This document shows positions 53,671 through 62,465 of a stretch of 64,000 bases of DNA, piece by piece (within the stretch, counting starts at the first letter, position 1; the number at the start of each line of letters is the position of its first letter). A program made the translations under genes and the position numbers. The notes under the pieces are model-generated. The model did no database searches. It saw only the letters and a list, made by a program, of their open reading frames with translations, and was not told where the DNA came from. Where the stretch lies: NCBI GenBank assembly GCA_937890825.1, contig CALADS010000038.1:62001-126000 (forward strand). Direction: 5' to 3'. This DNA comes from an uncultured Bacteroides sp. (lineage in GTDB: Bacteria > Bacteroidota > Bacteroidia > Bacteroidales > Bacteroidaceae).

Positions 53671-55329
53671 TTATCCTTTGGCTTCTTGATATAAGAATCG
53701 TTTTATGGATTTTTTCGGAGTTTTTTCAAACTCTTCCGGATAGATTCTCATTTTTGAAATTTGACTGTATGCTGGAAGTTCAGCGTTTAGTGCCACGCGA
53801 TTCTCTTCCATCACTCTTTCCAAATCTTCATTTTTTAGTCCGTGTGCAAAAGCATCATCAAAGTCTGGATACACCAATCCTACTAATTTTTCGTTTTGTT
53901 GCACGATGATACTTTCGGCCACGTAAGCCATATTGTTAAGTTTGTCTTCAATCTCTTCTGGGTAGATATTCTGTCCGCTAGGTCCCAAGAGCATGTTTTT
54001 ACTTCTTCCTTTAATGGTAACGTTGCCGTCTTTATCCATCAAGGCTAAATCTCCGGTATGTAGCCATCCATCTTTATCCAATACTTCGGCTGTTGCTTCA
54101 GGATTCTTATAATATCCTAGCATGACATTCGGTCCTTTGCACACGATTTCACCTGGAATGTTTTCTGGATCTGCCGAGAGGATTTTCACTTCCATTCTAG
54201 GTGCTGCTTTCCCGCATGAGCCAGGTTTGAATCGGCTCCAATCTTCATAGCAGATAATCGGTGCACATTCTGTCATACCATAACCTACCGTGTAGGGGAA
54301 CTCTATCATGCGTAGAAACTGTTCTACTTCTTGATTGAAAGCAGCTCCTCCAATAATAACTTCTACGAAATTTCCGCCGAAAGCTTTGATTACCTGTTCT
54401 CGCACCGTAGCTTTTATTTTATCATTGATGATAGGCACTTTGAGCAACAGTTTCATGGTAGGAGTTTCGAGTTTCGGCAGTACATTCTTTTTGATAATTT
54501 TCTCTATGATGAGCGGTACGGCTACTACCAGGTTGGGCTTTATTTCTGCAAATGCCTGGAAGATAATTTTGGGGCTGGGCATACGGGTCAGGAAGTAGAT
54601 ATGACATCCTACGGAGAATTCATAGAGGAATTCAAAGGCTAATCCATACATATGTGCCATAGGCAACATGGATACCAGCTTATCGCCGGGTTTCAGTGTC
54701 AGTACCTCAAAAGCAAATTTAGTGTTCGACCATAAACTGCGGTAAGGCAGCATAACGCCTTTTGAATAACTGGTAGTGCCCGATGTATAATTGATAACAG
54801 CCAGTTCGTCGGGCTGGTCTTTGTGATAAGCAATGTGTTCGCGGCGGAAATTCTTGGGGTATTTTCTGCCAAACATTTCATTGAGATGTTCTCTGGCTTC
54901 GGTTACTTTGGGGTTGCGGGATATTAGCAGGGTAAAGTCATTCATCATGAAAATGCCTTCCAGCAAAGGCATGGCCGACTCGTTGAGATTCTCCCAGACC
55001 ATATCACCCACAAACAAGAGTTTGGCCTCAGAATGATTCACAATATTGTGCACATTATCAGCCTTAAATTCATGCAGGATAGGTACAATAACTGCCCCAT
55101 AGGTCAGTGTAGCCAGAAAGGTTACTCCCCAGTGTGAACTGTTTCTGCCGCATACAGCTATCTTATCTCCTTTTTTAATGCCGCTTGCTTCAAAGATAAT
55201 GTGAAGTTTTTCTATCTTGCGAGCTACATCCTTGTATTGTAAAGTAGCTCCTTTGTAATCTGTTAAAGCATCTAAGTCCCAATTCTGAATGATGCTTTTT
55301 TCTATATACTTGATAAAACTTTGTTCCAT
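53671..55329 (-). CDS. AMP-dependent long-chain acyl-CoA ligase-like enzyme
   Basis: A 552-residue adenylating enzyme. The P-loop motif is YTSGTTSYSKGVMLPYRSL (about residues 181-199), the adenylate-binding motif GYGMTECAPI, the core motif LHTGDLALMDKDG and the hinge GRSKNMLLGPSGQNIYPEEIE. It is similar to fatty acid-CoA ligases and should activate a carboxylic acid with ATP and CoA. The chain-length preference is unknown. An exact promoter lies at 55360-55390. It is probably transcribed separately from the sulfatase. Confidence 0.88.
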   Translation of the reverse strand: MEQSFIKYIEKSIIQNWDLDALTDYKGATLQYKDVARKIEKLHIIFEASGIKKGDKIAVCGRNSSHWGVTFLATLTYGAVIVPILHEFKADNVHNIVNHSEAKLLFVGDMVWENLNESAMPLLEGIFMMNDFTLLISRNPKVTEAREHLNEMFGRKYPKNFRREHIAYHKDQPDELAVINYTSGTTSYSKGVMLPYRSLWSNTKFAFEVLTLKPGDKLVSMLPMAHMYGLAFEFLYEFSVGCHIYFLTRMPSPKIIFQAFAEIKPNLVVAVPLIIEKIIKKNVLPKLETPTMKLLLKVPIINDKIKATVREQVIKAFGGNFVEVIIGGAAFNQEVEQFLRMIEFPYTVGYGMTECAPIICYEDWSRFKPGSCGKAAPRMEVKILSADPENIPGEIVCKGPNVMLGYYKNPEATAEVLDKDGWLHTGDLALMDKDGNVTIKGRSKNMLLGPSGQNIYPEEIEDKLNNMAYVAESIIVQQNEKLVGLVYPDFDDAFAHGLKNEDLERVMEENRVALNAELPAYSQISKMRIYPEEFEKTPKKSIKRFLYQEAKG

Positions 55330-55359
55330 AAGTTATTGCACATAATATTGTTAATTGTG

Positions 55360-55390
55360 CAAATATAAGGTTTTCTCTATATATTACAAA
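55360..55390 (-). promoter_or_regulatory. promoter of the acyl-CoA ligase gene
   Basis: On the minus strand TTTG (55387-55390), 19-nt spacer, TATATTTG (55360-55367); the ATG is at 55329. Confidence 0.8.
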
Positions 55391-55497
55391 TTGTTTTTCC
55401 TATTTTGCACGTGGAACGAACAAATCTTGGGTAGTTTTTGTTCGTAGATTATTCTAATATTGGAATATAGCATTTCTGCGATTTTGATTAAGGTTTT

Positions 55498-56268
55498 ATG
55501 AAAAGTTTTGTGAGTGATACAGCAGTGGAATCTGCCCATGCCTTGATTTTACATCTACTTCGGCAGATGTATCAAGAGCCAGAACGTGTTTTTTATGTTG
55601 CTTTCGGTGGGGGAAGTTGCAATTCGTTGCTTTTCGATGTATGGGCCAATGAATATCTAGAGCAGACTCCATGGTATCGGCTGCGCATTTTTTGGGTGGA
55701 TGAGTGGTGTGTGCCTATTGAAGATTCTGCCAGTAATTATGGCACCATGCAGCGGCTTTTACTGCATTATATTCCTGGATTTCAAGAATGGAGCTATCCG
55801 ATTGATGGGTTGCAAAATCCACTTGAAGAGGCTCACCGCTATTCGGAATTGTTATATCAGATAGTGCCTCGTAATGAAAGCGGAATTCCAGCTTTGGATG
55901 CTGTATTTTTAGAGGCGGAGCCAGATGGCCATTTGTCTTCTATTCATGCCGGACAAGAAGAATTGCTTAAATCTCTACAGCCCTATGTGGTAGATTTTCA
56001 TCCTAAAGAGGGACAGCAAAAAATAGTGATGACAGGATGTCTGTTGTTTGCTGCAAAAGAGTTGTTCTTTTTTTTAGTAGGTAAACAATGGAAGGTGTTG
56101 GTGAATGATATTTTAAATTCGGGTGACACAGGAATTGCTGCATACGTAGCACACCATGCTCGTAGTGTTTGTGTCTTTTCGGATGCTTTAGCAGAAGGAG
56201 GCTATGAAAAAAACAAGTCCCTCCACCGTTCGCTAACGCAGGAAGGACTTACACAAAAACTAAACTAG
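55498..56268 (+). CDS. divergent 6-phosphogluconolactonase-like protein
   Basis: A 256-residue member of the glucosamine-6-P isomerase/6-phosphogluconolactonase superfamily. FYVAFGGGSCNSLLF matches the N-terminal phosphate-binding loop and FWVDEWCVPIEDSASNYG the D-E-R-x-V-P segment (here DEWCVP). The usual G-x-G-x-DGHTASLFP signature reads EAEPDGHLSSIH: the DGH is kept but the glycines and the phosphate-side residues are changed. It may be an enzyme with altered substrate or a non-catalytic paralogue. It has no zwf or gnd neighbour. A short weak hairpin at 56293-56308 follows the stop. Confidence 0.7.
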   Translation: MKSFVSDTAVESAHALILHLLRQMYQEPERVFYVAFGGGSCNSLLFDVWANEYLEQTPWYRLRIFWVDEWCVPIEDSASNYGTMQRLLLHYIPGFQEWSYPIDGLQNPLEEAHRYSELLYQIVPRNESGIPALDAVFLEAEPDGHLSSIHAGQEELLKSLQPYVVDFHPKEGQQKIVMTGCLLFAAKELFFFLVGKQWKVLVNDILNSGDTGIAAYVAHHARSVCVFSDALAEGGYEKNKSLHRSLTQEGLTQKLN

Positions 56269-56453
56269 ACTTAACTAAACTATTCTATTGGAGGAGTTTC
56301 ACAACTCCCTTTCTGTTCGTTGCAAAGATAAAGAAATAATTCTTCTTTCCAAAAAAAATATTAAAATATTACAAGAAAAGGAGGCCTTTTTACAAGGTAT
56401 TGATGTGTTACATTTATCTATTACGCAAATTACATATATATTTTCGTGTTTTT

Positions 56454-56484
56454 TTTGTCTGTTTTAAAAATCTGTCTATATTTG
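56454..56484 (+). promoter_or_regulatory. promoter of the cydAB cluster
   Basis: TTTG (56454-56457), 19-nt spacer, TATATTTG (56477-56484). The start near 56491 fits the ATG at 56508 and excludes the in-frame ATG at 56400. Confidence 0.85.
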
Positions 56485-56507
56485 TAATCATTATAAATCT
56501 GACGTGT

Positions 56508-56726
56508 ATGAAACACACCTTGATTCATGTTTGGCGATTCTATCGAGATGGTTTTCAGAGTATGACGCTAGGTCGTACGCTTTGGTGTATCATTTTGCTG
56601 AAACTGTTTATTCTTTTTTTTATTTTACGTTTGTTCTTCTTTCCCAATTTTCTGAGTTCTGAAGCAGTGGATGGGGAGAAGGAAGATTATGTGAGTCGTG
56701 AATTGATAGAGCGGGCCATTCCTTAG
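56508..56726 (+). CDS. DUF4492 small membrane protein upstream of cydA
   Basis: A 72-residue protein starting MKHTLIHVWRFYRDGFQSMTLGR, with one membrane helix (about 24-46) and an acidic C-terminus (VDGEKEDYVSRELIERA). It matches the DUF4492 family, repeatedly found directly before cydA in Bacteroidota and Epsilonproteobacteria. A role as an accessory subunit or assembly factor of cytochrome bd, comparable to CydX, is plausible from context only. 48 nt separate it from cydA. Confidence 0.85.
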   Translation: MKHTLIHVWRFYRDGFQSMTLGRTLWCIILLKLFILFFILRLFFFPNFLSSEAVDGEKEDYVSRELIERAIP

Positions 56727-56774
56727 CATTTTATAATATATAATAGATTCCTAATAATTTATACCATTATTTAT

Positions 56775-58328
56775 ATGTTTGAACAGATTGACACTTCTTT
56801 GATTGACTGGTCAAGAGCGCAGTTTGCCTTGACTGCTATTTATCATTGGATTTTTGTGCCGCTTACGTTGGGGTTGGCAGTTATTATGGGCTTGATGGAA
56901 ACGGCCTATTATCGTACGGGTGATGTTTTTTGGAAGCGTACAGCGCAGTTTTGGATGAAACTTTTCGGTATCAATTTTGCTGTAGGGGTAGCTACAGGAT
57001 TGATTCTAGAGTTTGAGTTTGGTACCAATTGGAGTAATTACAGTTGGTTTGTAGGAGATATTTTTGGTGCACCTCTTGCTATAGAAGGTATTTTGGCTTT
57101 CTTTATGGAAGCTACCTTTATCGCTGTGATGTTCTTTGGTTGGGATAAAGTAAGTAAGCGTTTCCACTTGGCCTCTACCTGGCTTACTGGGTTGGGAGCT
57201 ACCATTTCTGCCTGGTGGATATTGGTGGCCAATGCTTGGATGCAACATCCTGTAGGGATGGAGTTTAATCCCGATACTGCTCGTAACGAGATGGTGGATT
57301 TTTGGGCTGTGGCCACATCACCTATGGCTGTTAATAAATTCTTTCATACTGTCTTATCTGGCTGGGTACTTGGTGCTCTTTTTGTGGTTGGGGTCAGTTG
57401 TTGGTATCTTATTAAGAAGCGCGAACAGAAATTTGCTCTCTCTAGCATCAAAATTGCAGCTTGGATGGGCTTGTTGGCTACGATTTTATCAGCTTGGACA
57501 GGTGATGGGTCGGGATATCAGGTTGCTCAGCATCAACCCATGAAGTTAGCTGCAATGGAAGGATATTATCAAGGTGAGAAGGGGGCCGGATTAGTGGCTT
57601 TTGGTATATTGAATCCTGATAAAAAGCTTCCAGGCGATGGAGTTGATCCGTTCTTGTTTCGAATAGAATGTCCCAAGATGCTTTCTTTATTGGCCGAGCG
57701 AGATATAGAGGCTTTTGTACCTGGTATTAATGATTTATTACAAGGTGGGTATCCTTTGAAAGACGGCACCATGGCTTTGTCTGCTGAACAAAAGATAGAA
57801 AAAGGCAAGAAGGCGATTGCAGCTTTTGCTGATTATCGCCAGGCACGTGCTGCTGGAGATGAGGCTACAGCTCAGCAAGCATCTAAGGTATTAAATGATA
57901 ATGTAGCTTATTTTGGCTATGGATATATTAAAGATGTCAATGAATTGGTGCCTAATGTGCCTTTGACCTTCTATATGTTTCGCATCATGGTGATGCTGGG
58001 TGGGTATTTCATTCTCTTTTTTATGTTGATTCTTTTCTTTGTCTATAAACGCGATTTGAAGGCGGCTCGATGGATTCAGTGGATTGCCATATTATCTGTG
58101 CCGTTAGGCTATTTGGCTGGACAGGCTGGCTGGGTAGTAGCAGAATGTGGGCGTCAGCCTTGGGCTATTCAAGATATGCTTCCTACTGGTGCAGCTATTT
58201 CTCGCTTGGATGTTGGTTCAGTGCAGACCACTTTCTTTATTTTCTTGTTGCTCTTCACTATTTTATTGATAGCTGAGATCAGAATCATGCTGAGGGCCAT
58301 CAGTAAAGGGCCTGAAGGAATAGGTTGA
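56775..58328 (+). CDS. cydA: cytochrome bd ubiquinol/menaquinol oxidase subunit I
   Basis: A 517-residue CydA. The N-terminal YHWIFVPLTLG contains a heme-ligand His, helices include GVATGLILEFEFGTNWSNY, and the quinol-side segment contains AWTGDGSGYQVAQHQPMKLAAMEG. The C-terminal part includes AGQAGWVVAECGRQPWAIQ. With CydB it forms the inner-membrane bd oxidase that reduces O2 to water, used by Bacteroides at nanomolar oxygen. It lies between the DUF4492 gene and cydB. Confidence 0.95.
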   Translation: MFEQIDTSLIDWSRAQFALTAIYHWIFVPLTLGLAVIMGLMETAYYRTGDVFWKRTAQFWMKLFGINFAVGVATGLILEFEFGTNWSNYSWFVGDIFGAPLAIEGILAFFMEATFIAVMFFGWDKVSKRFHLASTWLTGLGATISAWWILVANAWMQHPVGMEFNPDTARNEMVDFWAVATSPMAVNKFFHTVLSGWVLGALFVVGVSCWYLIKKREQKFALSSIKIAAWMGLLATILSAWTGDGSGYQVAQHQPMKLAAMEGYYQGEKGAGLVAFGILNPDKKLPGDGVDPFLFRIECPKMLSLLAERDIEAFVPGINDLLQGGYPLKDGTMALSAEQKIEKGKKAIAAFADYRQARAAGDEATAQQASKVLNDNVAYFGYGYIKDVNELVPNVPLTFYMFRIMVMLGGYFILFFMLILFFVYKRDLKAARWIQWIAILSVPLGYLAGQAGWVVAECGRQPWAIQDMLPTGAAISRLDVGSVQTTFFIFLLLFTILLIAEIRIMLRAISKGPEGIG

Positions 58329-58388
58329 TGAATTGAGAAAATCTAAAGCGATGTTTTTTGATATGTTTATTATATTTAGTTTTCTACG

Positions 58389-59537
58389 ATGATGGATTAT
58401 AATTTCTTGCAACAATATTGGTGGTTTATTGTTTCTTTATTGGGCGGTATATTGGTTTTTCTGCTTTTTGTGCAGGGAGGTAACTCTATGATTTTCTGTT
58501 TGGGTAAGACTGAGAGTCAGCGTAAGATGCTGATTAACTCTACGGGGCGTAAATGGGAGTTTACCTTTACTACGTTGGTCACCTTTGGTGGTGCTTTTTT
58601 TGCTTCTTTCCCTTTATTTTATAGTACTAGTTTTGGCGGAGCTTATTGGCTGTGGATGATTATTCTGTTTAGTTTCGTACTGCAGGCTGTCAGCTATGAA
58701 TTTCAGTCTAAGGTGGGTAACTTTTTGGGCATCAATACCTATAGAGCCTTTCTGGTAATCAATGGTGTAGTAGGCCCTCTGTTGTTAGGTGGAGCTGTAG
58801 CTACTTTCTTTACCGGCTCAGATTTTTTAATAAATAAGGCTAATCTCACGAATCCTCTGATGCCGGTTATCAGCCAGTGGGGGAATGCCGGACATGGTTT
58901 AGATGCTCTGCTCAATCCGTGGAATGTAGTCCTTGGTTTGGCGGTTTTCTTCTTATCGCGTATATTGGGTGCATTATATTTTATTAATAATCTGTCCGAT
59001 CAAGAACTCACAGCTCGTGCGCGCCGTTCTTTGTGGGCCAATACCGCTTTCTTTTTGCTTTTCTTTCTTAGCTTCTTGGTGCGTATATTGGTAGCCGATG
59101 GCTTTGCAGTGCGTCCAGAGAGTGGTGAGGTCTATATGGAGCCTTACAAATATCTTACCAATTTTATGGCAATGCCTGTCGTACTTGCACTATTCTTGTT
59201 GGGAGTGGTGATGGTGTTGTGGGGCATCGTTCGTTCGCTTTGGAAACCGGTTTTTGATAAAGGTATCTGGTGGTCTGGTTTGGGGACTATTTTCACAGTC
59301 TTGTCATTGTTGTTGTTAGTGGGGTATAATCACACCGCTTATTATCCTTCCACTGCTGATTTACAGAGTTCGTTGACTTTATCAAACAGTTGTTCAAGTG
59401 CCTTTACGTTAGAAACAATGGCTTATGTTTCAGTATTAGTTCCTTTTGTATTGGCTTACATATTTTATGCATGGCGCAGTATAGATAAGCATAAAATACA
59501 AGCTGATGAATTAACCGATGAAAAGCATGCTTATTGA
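58389..59537 (+). CDS. cydB: cytochrome bd oxidase subunit II
   Basis: A 382-residue CydB with eight to nine membrane helices. It opens with NFLQQYWWFIVSLLGGILVFLLFVQGGNSMIF and continues with the family segment INSTGRKWEFTFTTLVTFGGAFFASFPLFYSTSFGGAYW. It completes the bd oxidase with CydA. It starts 60 nt after cydA; a second ATG at 58392 is equivalent. A terminator follows at 59586-59622. Confidence 0.95.
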   Translation: MMDYNFLQQYWWFIVSLLGGILVFLLFVQGGNSMIFCLGKTESQRKMLINSTGRKWEFTFTTLVTFGGAFFASFPLFYSTSFGGAYWLWMIILFSFVLQAVSYEFQSKVGNFLGINTYRAFLVINGVVGPLLLGGAVATFFTGSDFLINKANLTNPLMPVISQWGNAGHGLDALLNPWNVVLGLAVFFLSRILGALYFINNLSDQELTARARRSLWANTAFFLLFFLSFLVRILVADGFAVRPESGEVYMEPYKYLTNFMAMPVVLALFLLGVVMVLWGIVRSLWKPVFDKGIWWSGLGTIFTVLSLLLLVGYNHTAYYPSTADLQSSLTLSNSCSSAFTLETMAYVSVLVPFVLAYIFYAWRSIDKHKIQADELTDEKHAY

Positions 59538-59585
59538 ACATGGTTATGAATCGGTAATATAGAAAGTAATATAGGAGTAATATAG

Positions 59586-59622
59586 AAAAAGGAGAGTTCC
59601 ACTGAGTGGAGCTCTCCTTTTT
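59586..59622. terminator. bidirectional terminator between cydB and fba
   Basis: A 17-bp stem, AAAAAGGAGAGTTCCAC (59586-59602) with GTGGAGCTCTCCTTTTT (59606-59622), one G-T pair, 3-nt loop, T-runs on both strands. It separates the convergent cydB and aldolase genes. Confidence 0.85.
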
Positions 59623-59681
59623 TGCTGCTTAAACGTACTTTACAGATAACGTTTGATATAGGTTATTGTCTGACGGTTGAA

Positions 59682-60686
59682 TTATTCAGCCAATTTGTTG
59701 TCAGAACCCAGTACGTTAATAATTTTGTGCTTATACAGCTTTTCCATGTTGTCACGAGCCGGACCTAAGTATTTACGCGGGTCGAATTCAGCTGGTTTTT
59801 CAACGAAAGTTTTGCGGATAGCAGCAGTCATAGCCAGACGAGAGTCTGAGTCAATGTTGATTTTGCAAACAGCAGATTTTGCAGCTTCACGCAACCATTC
59901 TTCAGGAATACCGATAGCAGCCTTCAAAGCACCGCCGAATTTATTGATAGTTTCAACTTCTTCCTGAGGAACTGATGAAGAACCGTGCAGTACGATAGGG
60001 AAACCGGGCAACTTAGCTTCTACAGCCTTCAATACGTCGAATGCCAAAGGAGGAGGAACCATACGACCTGTTTCAGGATCGATAGTACATTGTTCCGGAG
60101 TAAATTTGTAAGCACCGTGAGAAGTACCAATAGAGATAGCCAAGCTGTCGCAACCTGTACGAGTAGCGAAGTCGATAACCTCTTCAGGGTCAGTGTAAGT
60201 ATGGTGGTCTGAAGAAACTTCATCTTCAACGCCAGCCAATACACCAAGTTCACCTTCAACAGTTACATCAAATTGGTGAGCATATTCTACTACTTTCTTA
60301 GTTAAAGCAATATTTTCTTCATAAGGCAGGTGAGAACCATCAATCATTACTGATGAGAAACCTGAATCAATACAGCTTTTGCAAGTTTCAAAAGTATCTC
60401 CGTGGTCCAGGTGAAGCACGATTTCAGGGTGTGCGCAACCCAATTCCTTGGCATATTCTACAGCACCTTGAGCCATGTAACGCAACAGTGTAGCGTTGGC
60501 ATACTGGCGAGCACCTTTAGATACCTGCAAGATAACCGGAGATTTTGTTTCTACTGCAGCCTTGATGATAGCCTGCATCTGTTCCATATTATTAAAGTTG
60601 AAAGCCGGGATGGCATAACCACCTTTAATAGCTCTAGCAAACATATCTCTTGTGTTTACCAAGCCCAAATCTTTGTAATTAACCAT
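59682..60686 (-). CDS. fba: class II fructose-bisphosphate aldolase
   Basis: A 334-residue metal-dependent aldolase. Zn-ligand and active-site motifs are VLHLDHGDT, MIDGSHLPYEENI, ISIGTSHGAYK and VLHGSSSVPQE. It cleaves or forms fructose-1,6-bisphosphate in glycolysis and gluconeogenesis; a tagatose-bisphosphate specificity cannot be excluded from sequence alone. A minus-strand -7 box TACTTTTG (60725-60732) with a weak TTTC -33 (60754-60757) lies upstream. Codon choice looks strongly biased, as expected for a highly expressed gene. Confidence 0.92.
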   Translation of the reverse strand: MVNYKDLGLVNTRDMFARAIKGGYAIPAFNFNNMEQMQAIIKAAVETKSPVILQVSKGARQYANATLLRYMAQGAVEYAKELGCAHPEIVLHLDHGDTFETCKSCIDSGFSSVMIDGSHLPYEENIALTKKVVEYAHQFDVTVEGELGVLAGVEDEVSSDHHTYTDPEEVIDFATRTGCDSLAISIGTSHGAYKFTPEQCTIDPETGRMVPPPLAFDVLKAVEAKLPGFPIVLHGSSSVPQEEVETINKFGGALKAAIGIPEEWLREAAKSAVCKINIDSDSRLAMTAAIRKTFVEKPAEFDPRKYLGPARDNMEKLYKHKIINVLGSDNKLAE

Positions 60687-60867
60687 TTTGTTTAAAGTTT
60701 TTTGTTATTGAATTAAATTCGATGCAAAAGTAAGCATTCTCTTTCAAAAAGTCGAAACTGAAAGGGTTTATTTATCTCAAATTATCTGCATGGTTCCTGT
60801 ATTTTATACCTATTGTAAAATTTTAATATTTAATTGTAATCCACAGGTAGCAATTCGATTCGTGACT

Positions 60868-61875
60868 TTATCTCTTCAGATAAATAAGTGTAGGCAGGTG
60901 GTCGCTGTATCCGTTTAGCCAGGTGCGGCCTCCGTGTGTACGTAGCGGTGATCCTTTATAGCGTCCTTCCTGCTGGATTAGGTATTCGCGTATAAATACT
61001 TCGCTGCCTTCATAATGTAGTCCTTTTTTAGATTTCAGTAATCGTTTGTTTACGAGTATCTGGTCGAAGAGGTTCCATTTACCGCGATAGAGTAGTGTAC
61101 CCACGCCCTTGTCTTCCAGTGTTTCCCACCAGGGATTATAGAACTCTTTCTTTTTCACATCTTTCGTGTGCTTTTTAGCTCCCAGTGCTTGTAGGCTGGC
61201 ATCCATGGGGTCGTCATTTAAGTCTCCCATTACAATAATTTTCATTTTTCTGTCACAGCGGAGCAGGGAGTCTTTCAGTGCTTTTACTTGTTCGGCTGCG
61301 TGAACACGTACGGGTGATTTGGCCCCTCTTGAAGGCCAGTGATTGACGATGATACAAAGGTGATCATCTGCCAGTTCTCCGTCTACAATCAGAAAGCCGC
61401 GAGTGAGGTGTGTGGTGTCTCCTTGATAGGGCTTTGACAATACGAGCACTGAATGATTTACTTTAAATTGGGTAGGATCGTAGAGCAGGGCACAGTCTAT
61501 TCCTCTGCGGTCGGGACCTTCATGATGTATGAATTTATAGTTCGAAATAGTTGGTTGCATGGTTAAGTCGGTTAGGACTTGGGCATTTTCAACTTCGGCC
61601 ACACCGATTACTGCCGGCCCTTGGGGGACACGTTCCCGTGCCAACTCACTGATTACTCTGGCCATGTTCTTCAGTTTGCATTCGTATTTAGCAGCCGTCC
61701 ATTGGTATTTTCCTTCAGGTAGGAAGTCGTGGTCGTTCTTGCCAACATCGTGTACAGTGTCAAAGAGATTTTCCAGATTGTAGAATGCAACGCTGTATAA
61801 ACCATCATTGTTTTGTTGAGCTCCGGCACCTAGCCACCAGAAGCTACAGAAAAGGAATAAAATAATCTTTTTCAT
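60868..61875 (-). CDS. exported endonuclease/exonuclease/phosphatase (EEP) family protein
   Basis: A protein of about 335 residues from the ATG at 61875, which opens a signal peptide (MKKIILFLFCSFWWLGAGA). EEP motifs are NLENLFDT, GVAEVEN (catalytic Glu), RGIDCALLYD, NHWPSRG, MGDLNDDP and GYSDHLPTLI (Asp-His dyad). Family members are nucleases or phosphoesterases, including DNase I-like enzymes. It is predicted to be periplasmic or secreted. It could contribute to extracellular nucleic acid breakdown together with the nuclease encoded at 30173 (inference). Confidence 0.85.
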   Translation of the reverse strand: MKKIILFLFCSFWWLGAGAQQNNDGLYSVAFYNLENLFDTVHDVGKNDHDFLPEGKYQWTAAKYECKLKNMARVISELARERVPQGPAVIGVAEVENAQVLTDLTMQPTISNYKFIHHEGPDRRGIDCALLYDPTQFKVNHSVLVLSKPYQGDTTHLTRGFLIVDGELADDHLCIIVNHWPSRGAKSPVRVHAAEQVKALKDSLLRCDRKMKIIVMGDLNDDPMDASLQALGAKKHTKDVKKKEFYNPWWETLEDKGVGTLLYRGKWNLFDQILVNKRLLKSKKGLHYEGSEVFIREYLIQQEGRYKGSPLRTHGGRTWLNGYSDHLPTLIYLKR

Positions 61876-61966
61876 GTCTATAAATAATTTTAGTTGCAAA
61901 AGTCAGAAATAAAAAGCGAATAGCCTATAACGTATACATTTTTTTAGTTTTTCTTTTAGTTTTTAT

Positions 61967-61997
61967 TTTGCAGTCTCTTCAATATACTTTATCTTTG
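61967..61997 (+). promoter_or_regulatory. rpmE2 promoter
   Basis: TTTG (61967-61970), 19-nt spacer, TATCTTTG (61990-61997), an exact consensus. The leader to the ATG at 62074 is about 70 nt, long enough for translational control of this ribosomal gene. Confidence 0.85.
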
Positions 61998-62073
61998 CAG
62001 CCTGAAATATGACCATTACACTATTTATTACCAAAATAGTAACAAAATAAATAATTTAAAAGCAAATATTGAA

Positions 62074-62325
62074 ATGAAAAAAGGTATTCATCCCGAAAAT
62101 TACCGTCCGGTAGTATTCAAAGATATGTCAAATGGTGACATGTTCCTGTCTCGTTCTACAGTGAACACAAAAGAAACTATCGAATTTGAAGGCGAAACTT
62201 ATCCGTTGGTAAAGCTGGAAATCTCTAGCACTTCTCACCCGTTCTATACAGGTAAGTCTAAGTTGGTTGATACAGCTGGTCGCGTTGATAAGTTCATGAG
62301 CCGTTACGGTAAAAGTAAGAAATAA
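62074..62325 (+). CDS. rpmE2: 50S ribosomal protein L31 type B
   Basis: An 83-residue L31 starting MKKGIHPENYRPVVFKDMSNG. It has no cysteines, so it is the zinc-independent type, with the B-type insertion (STVNTKETIEFEGETYPLVKLEISSTSHPF). It is a component of the 50S subunit near the central protuberance. The gene is monocistronic with its own promoter and terminator. Confidence 0.96.
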   Translation: MKKGIHPENYRPVVFKDMSNGDMFLSRSTVNTKETIEFEGETYPLVKLEISSTSHPFYTGKSKLVDTAGRVDKFMSRYGKSKK

Positions 62326-62355
62326 TCATTGCTTATTTGTGAGTTGATGGTAAAT

Positions 62356-62388
62356 GAGAGTGTATCGCAAGATACACTCTCTTTTTTT
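62356..62388 (+). terminator. rpmE2 terminator
   Basis: GAGAGTGTATC (62356-62366), GCAA tetraloop, complement (62371-62381), then seven Ts. Confidence 0.92.
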
Positions 62389-62399
62389 GTTGGGTAGTA

Positions 62400-62446
62400 T
62401 ATAAAAAATAGGATGGAGATATCATACCTCCATCCTATTTTTTATA
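62400..62446 (-). terminator. terminator after the decarboxylase beta subunit gene
   Basis: A 19-bp perfect stem (62400-62418 with 62428-62446), 9-nt loop, with T-rich ends on both strands. It lies 19 nt after the minus-strand stop at 62466. Confidence 0.85.
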
Positions 62447-62465
62447 CTATATCGCTAGTTGACTG

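Noticed and set aside
56400..56507. Longer N-terminus for the DUF4492 protein
   Set aside because: The consensus promoter at 56454-56484 lies inside this stretch, so it would not be transcribed.
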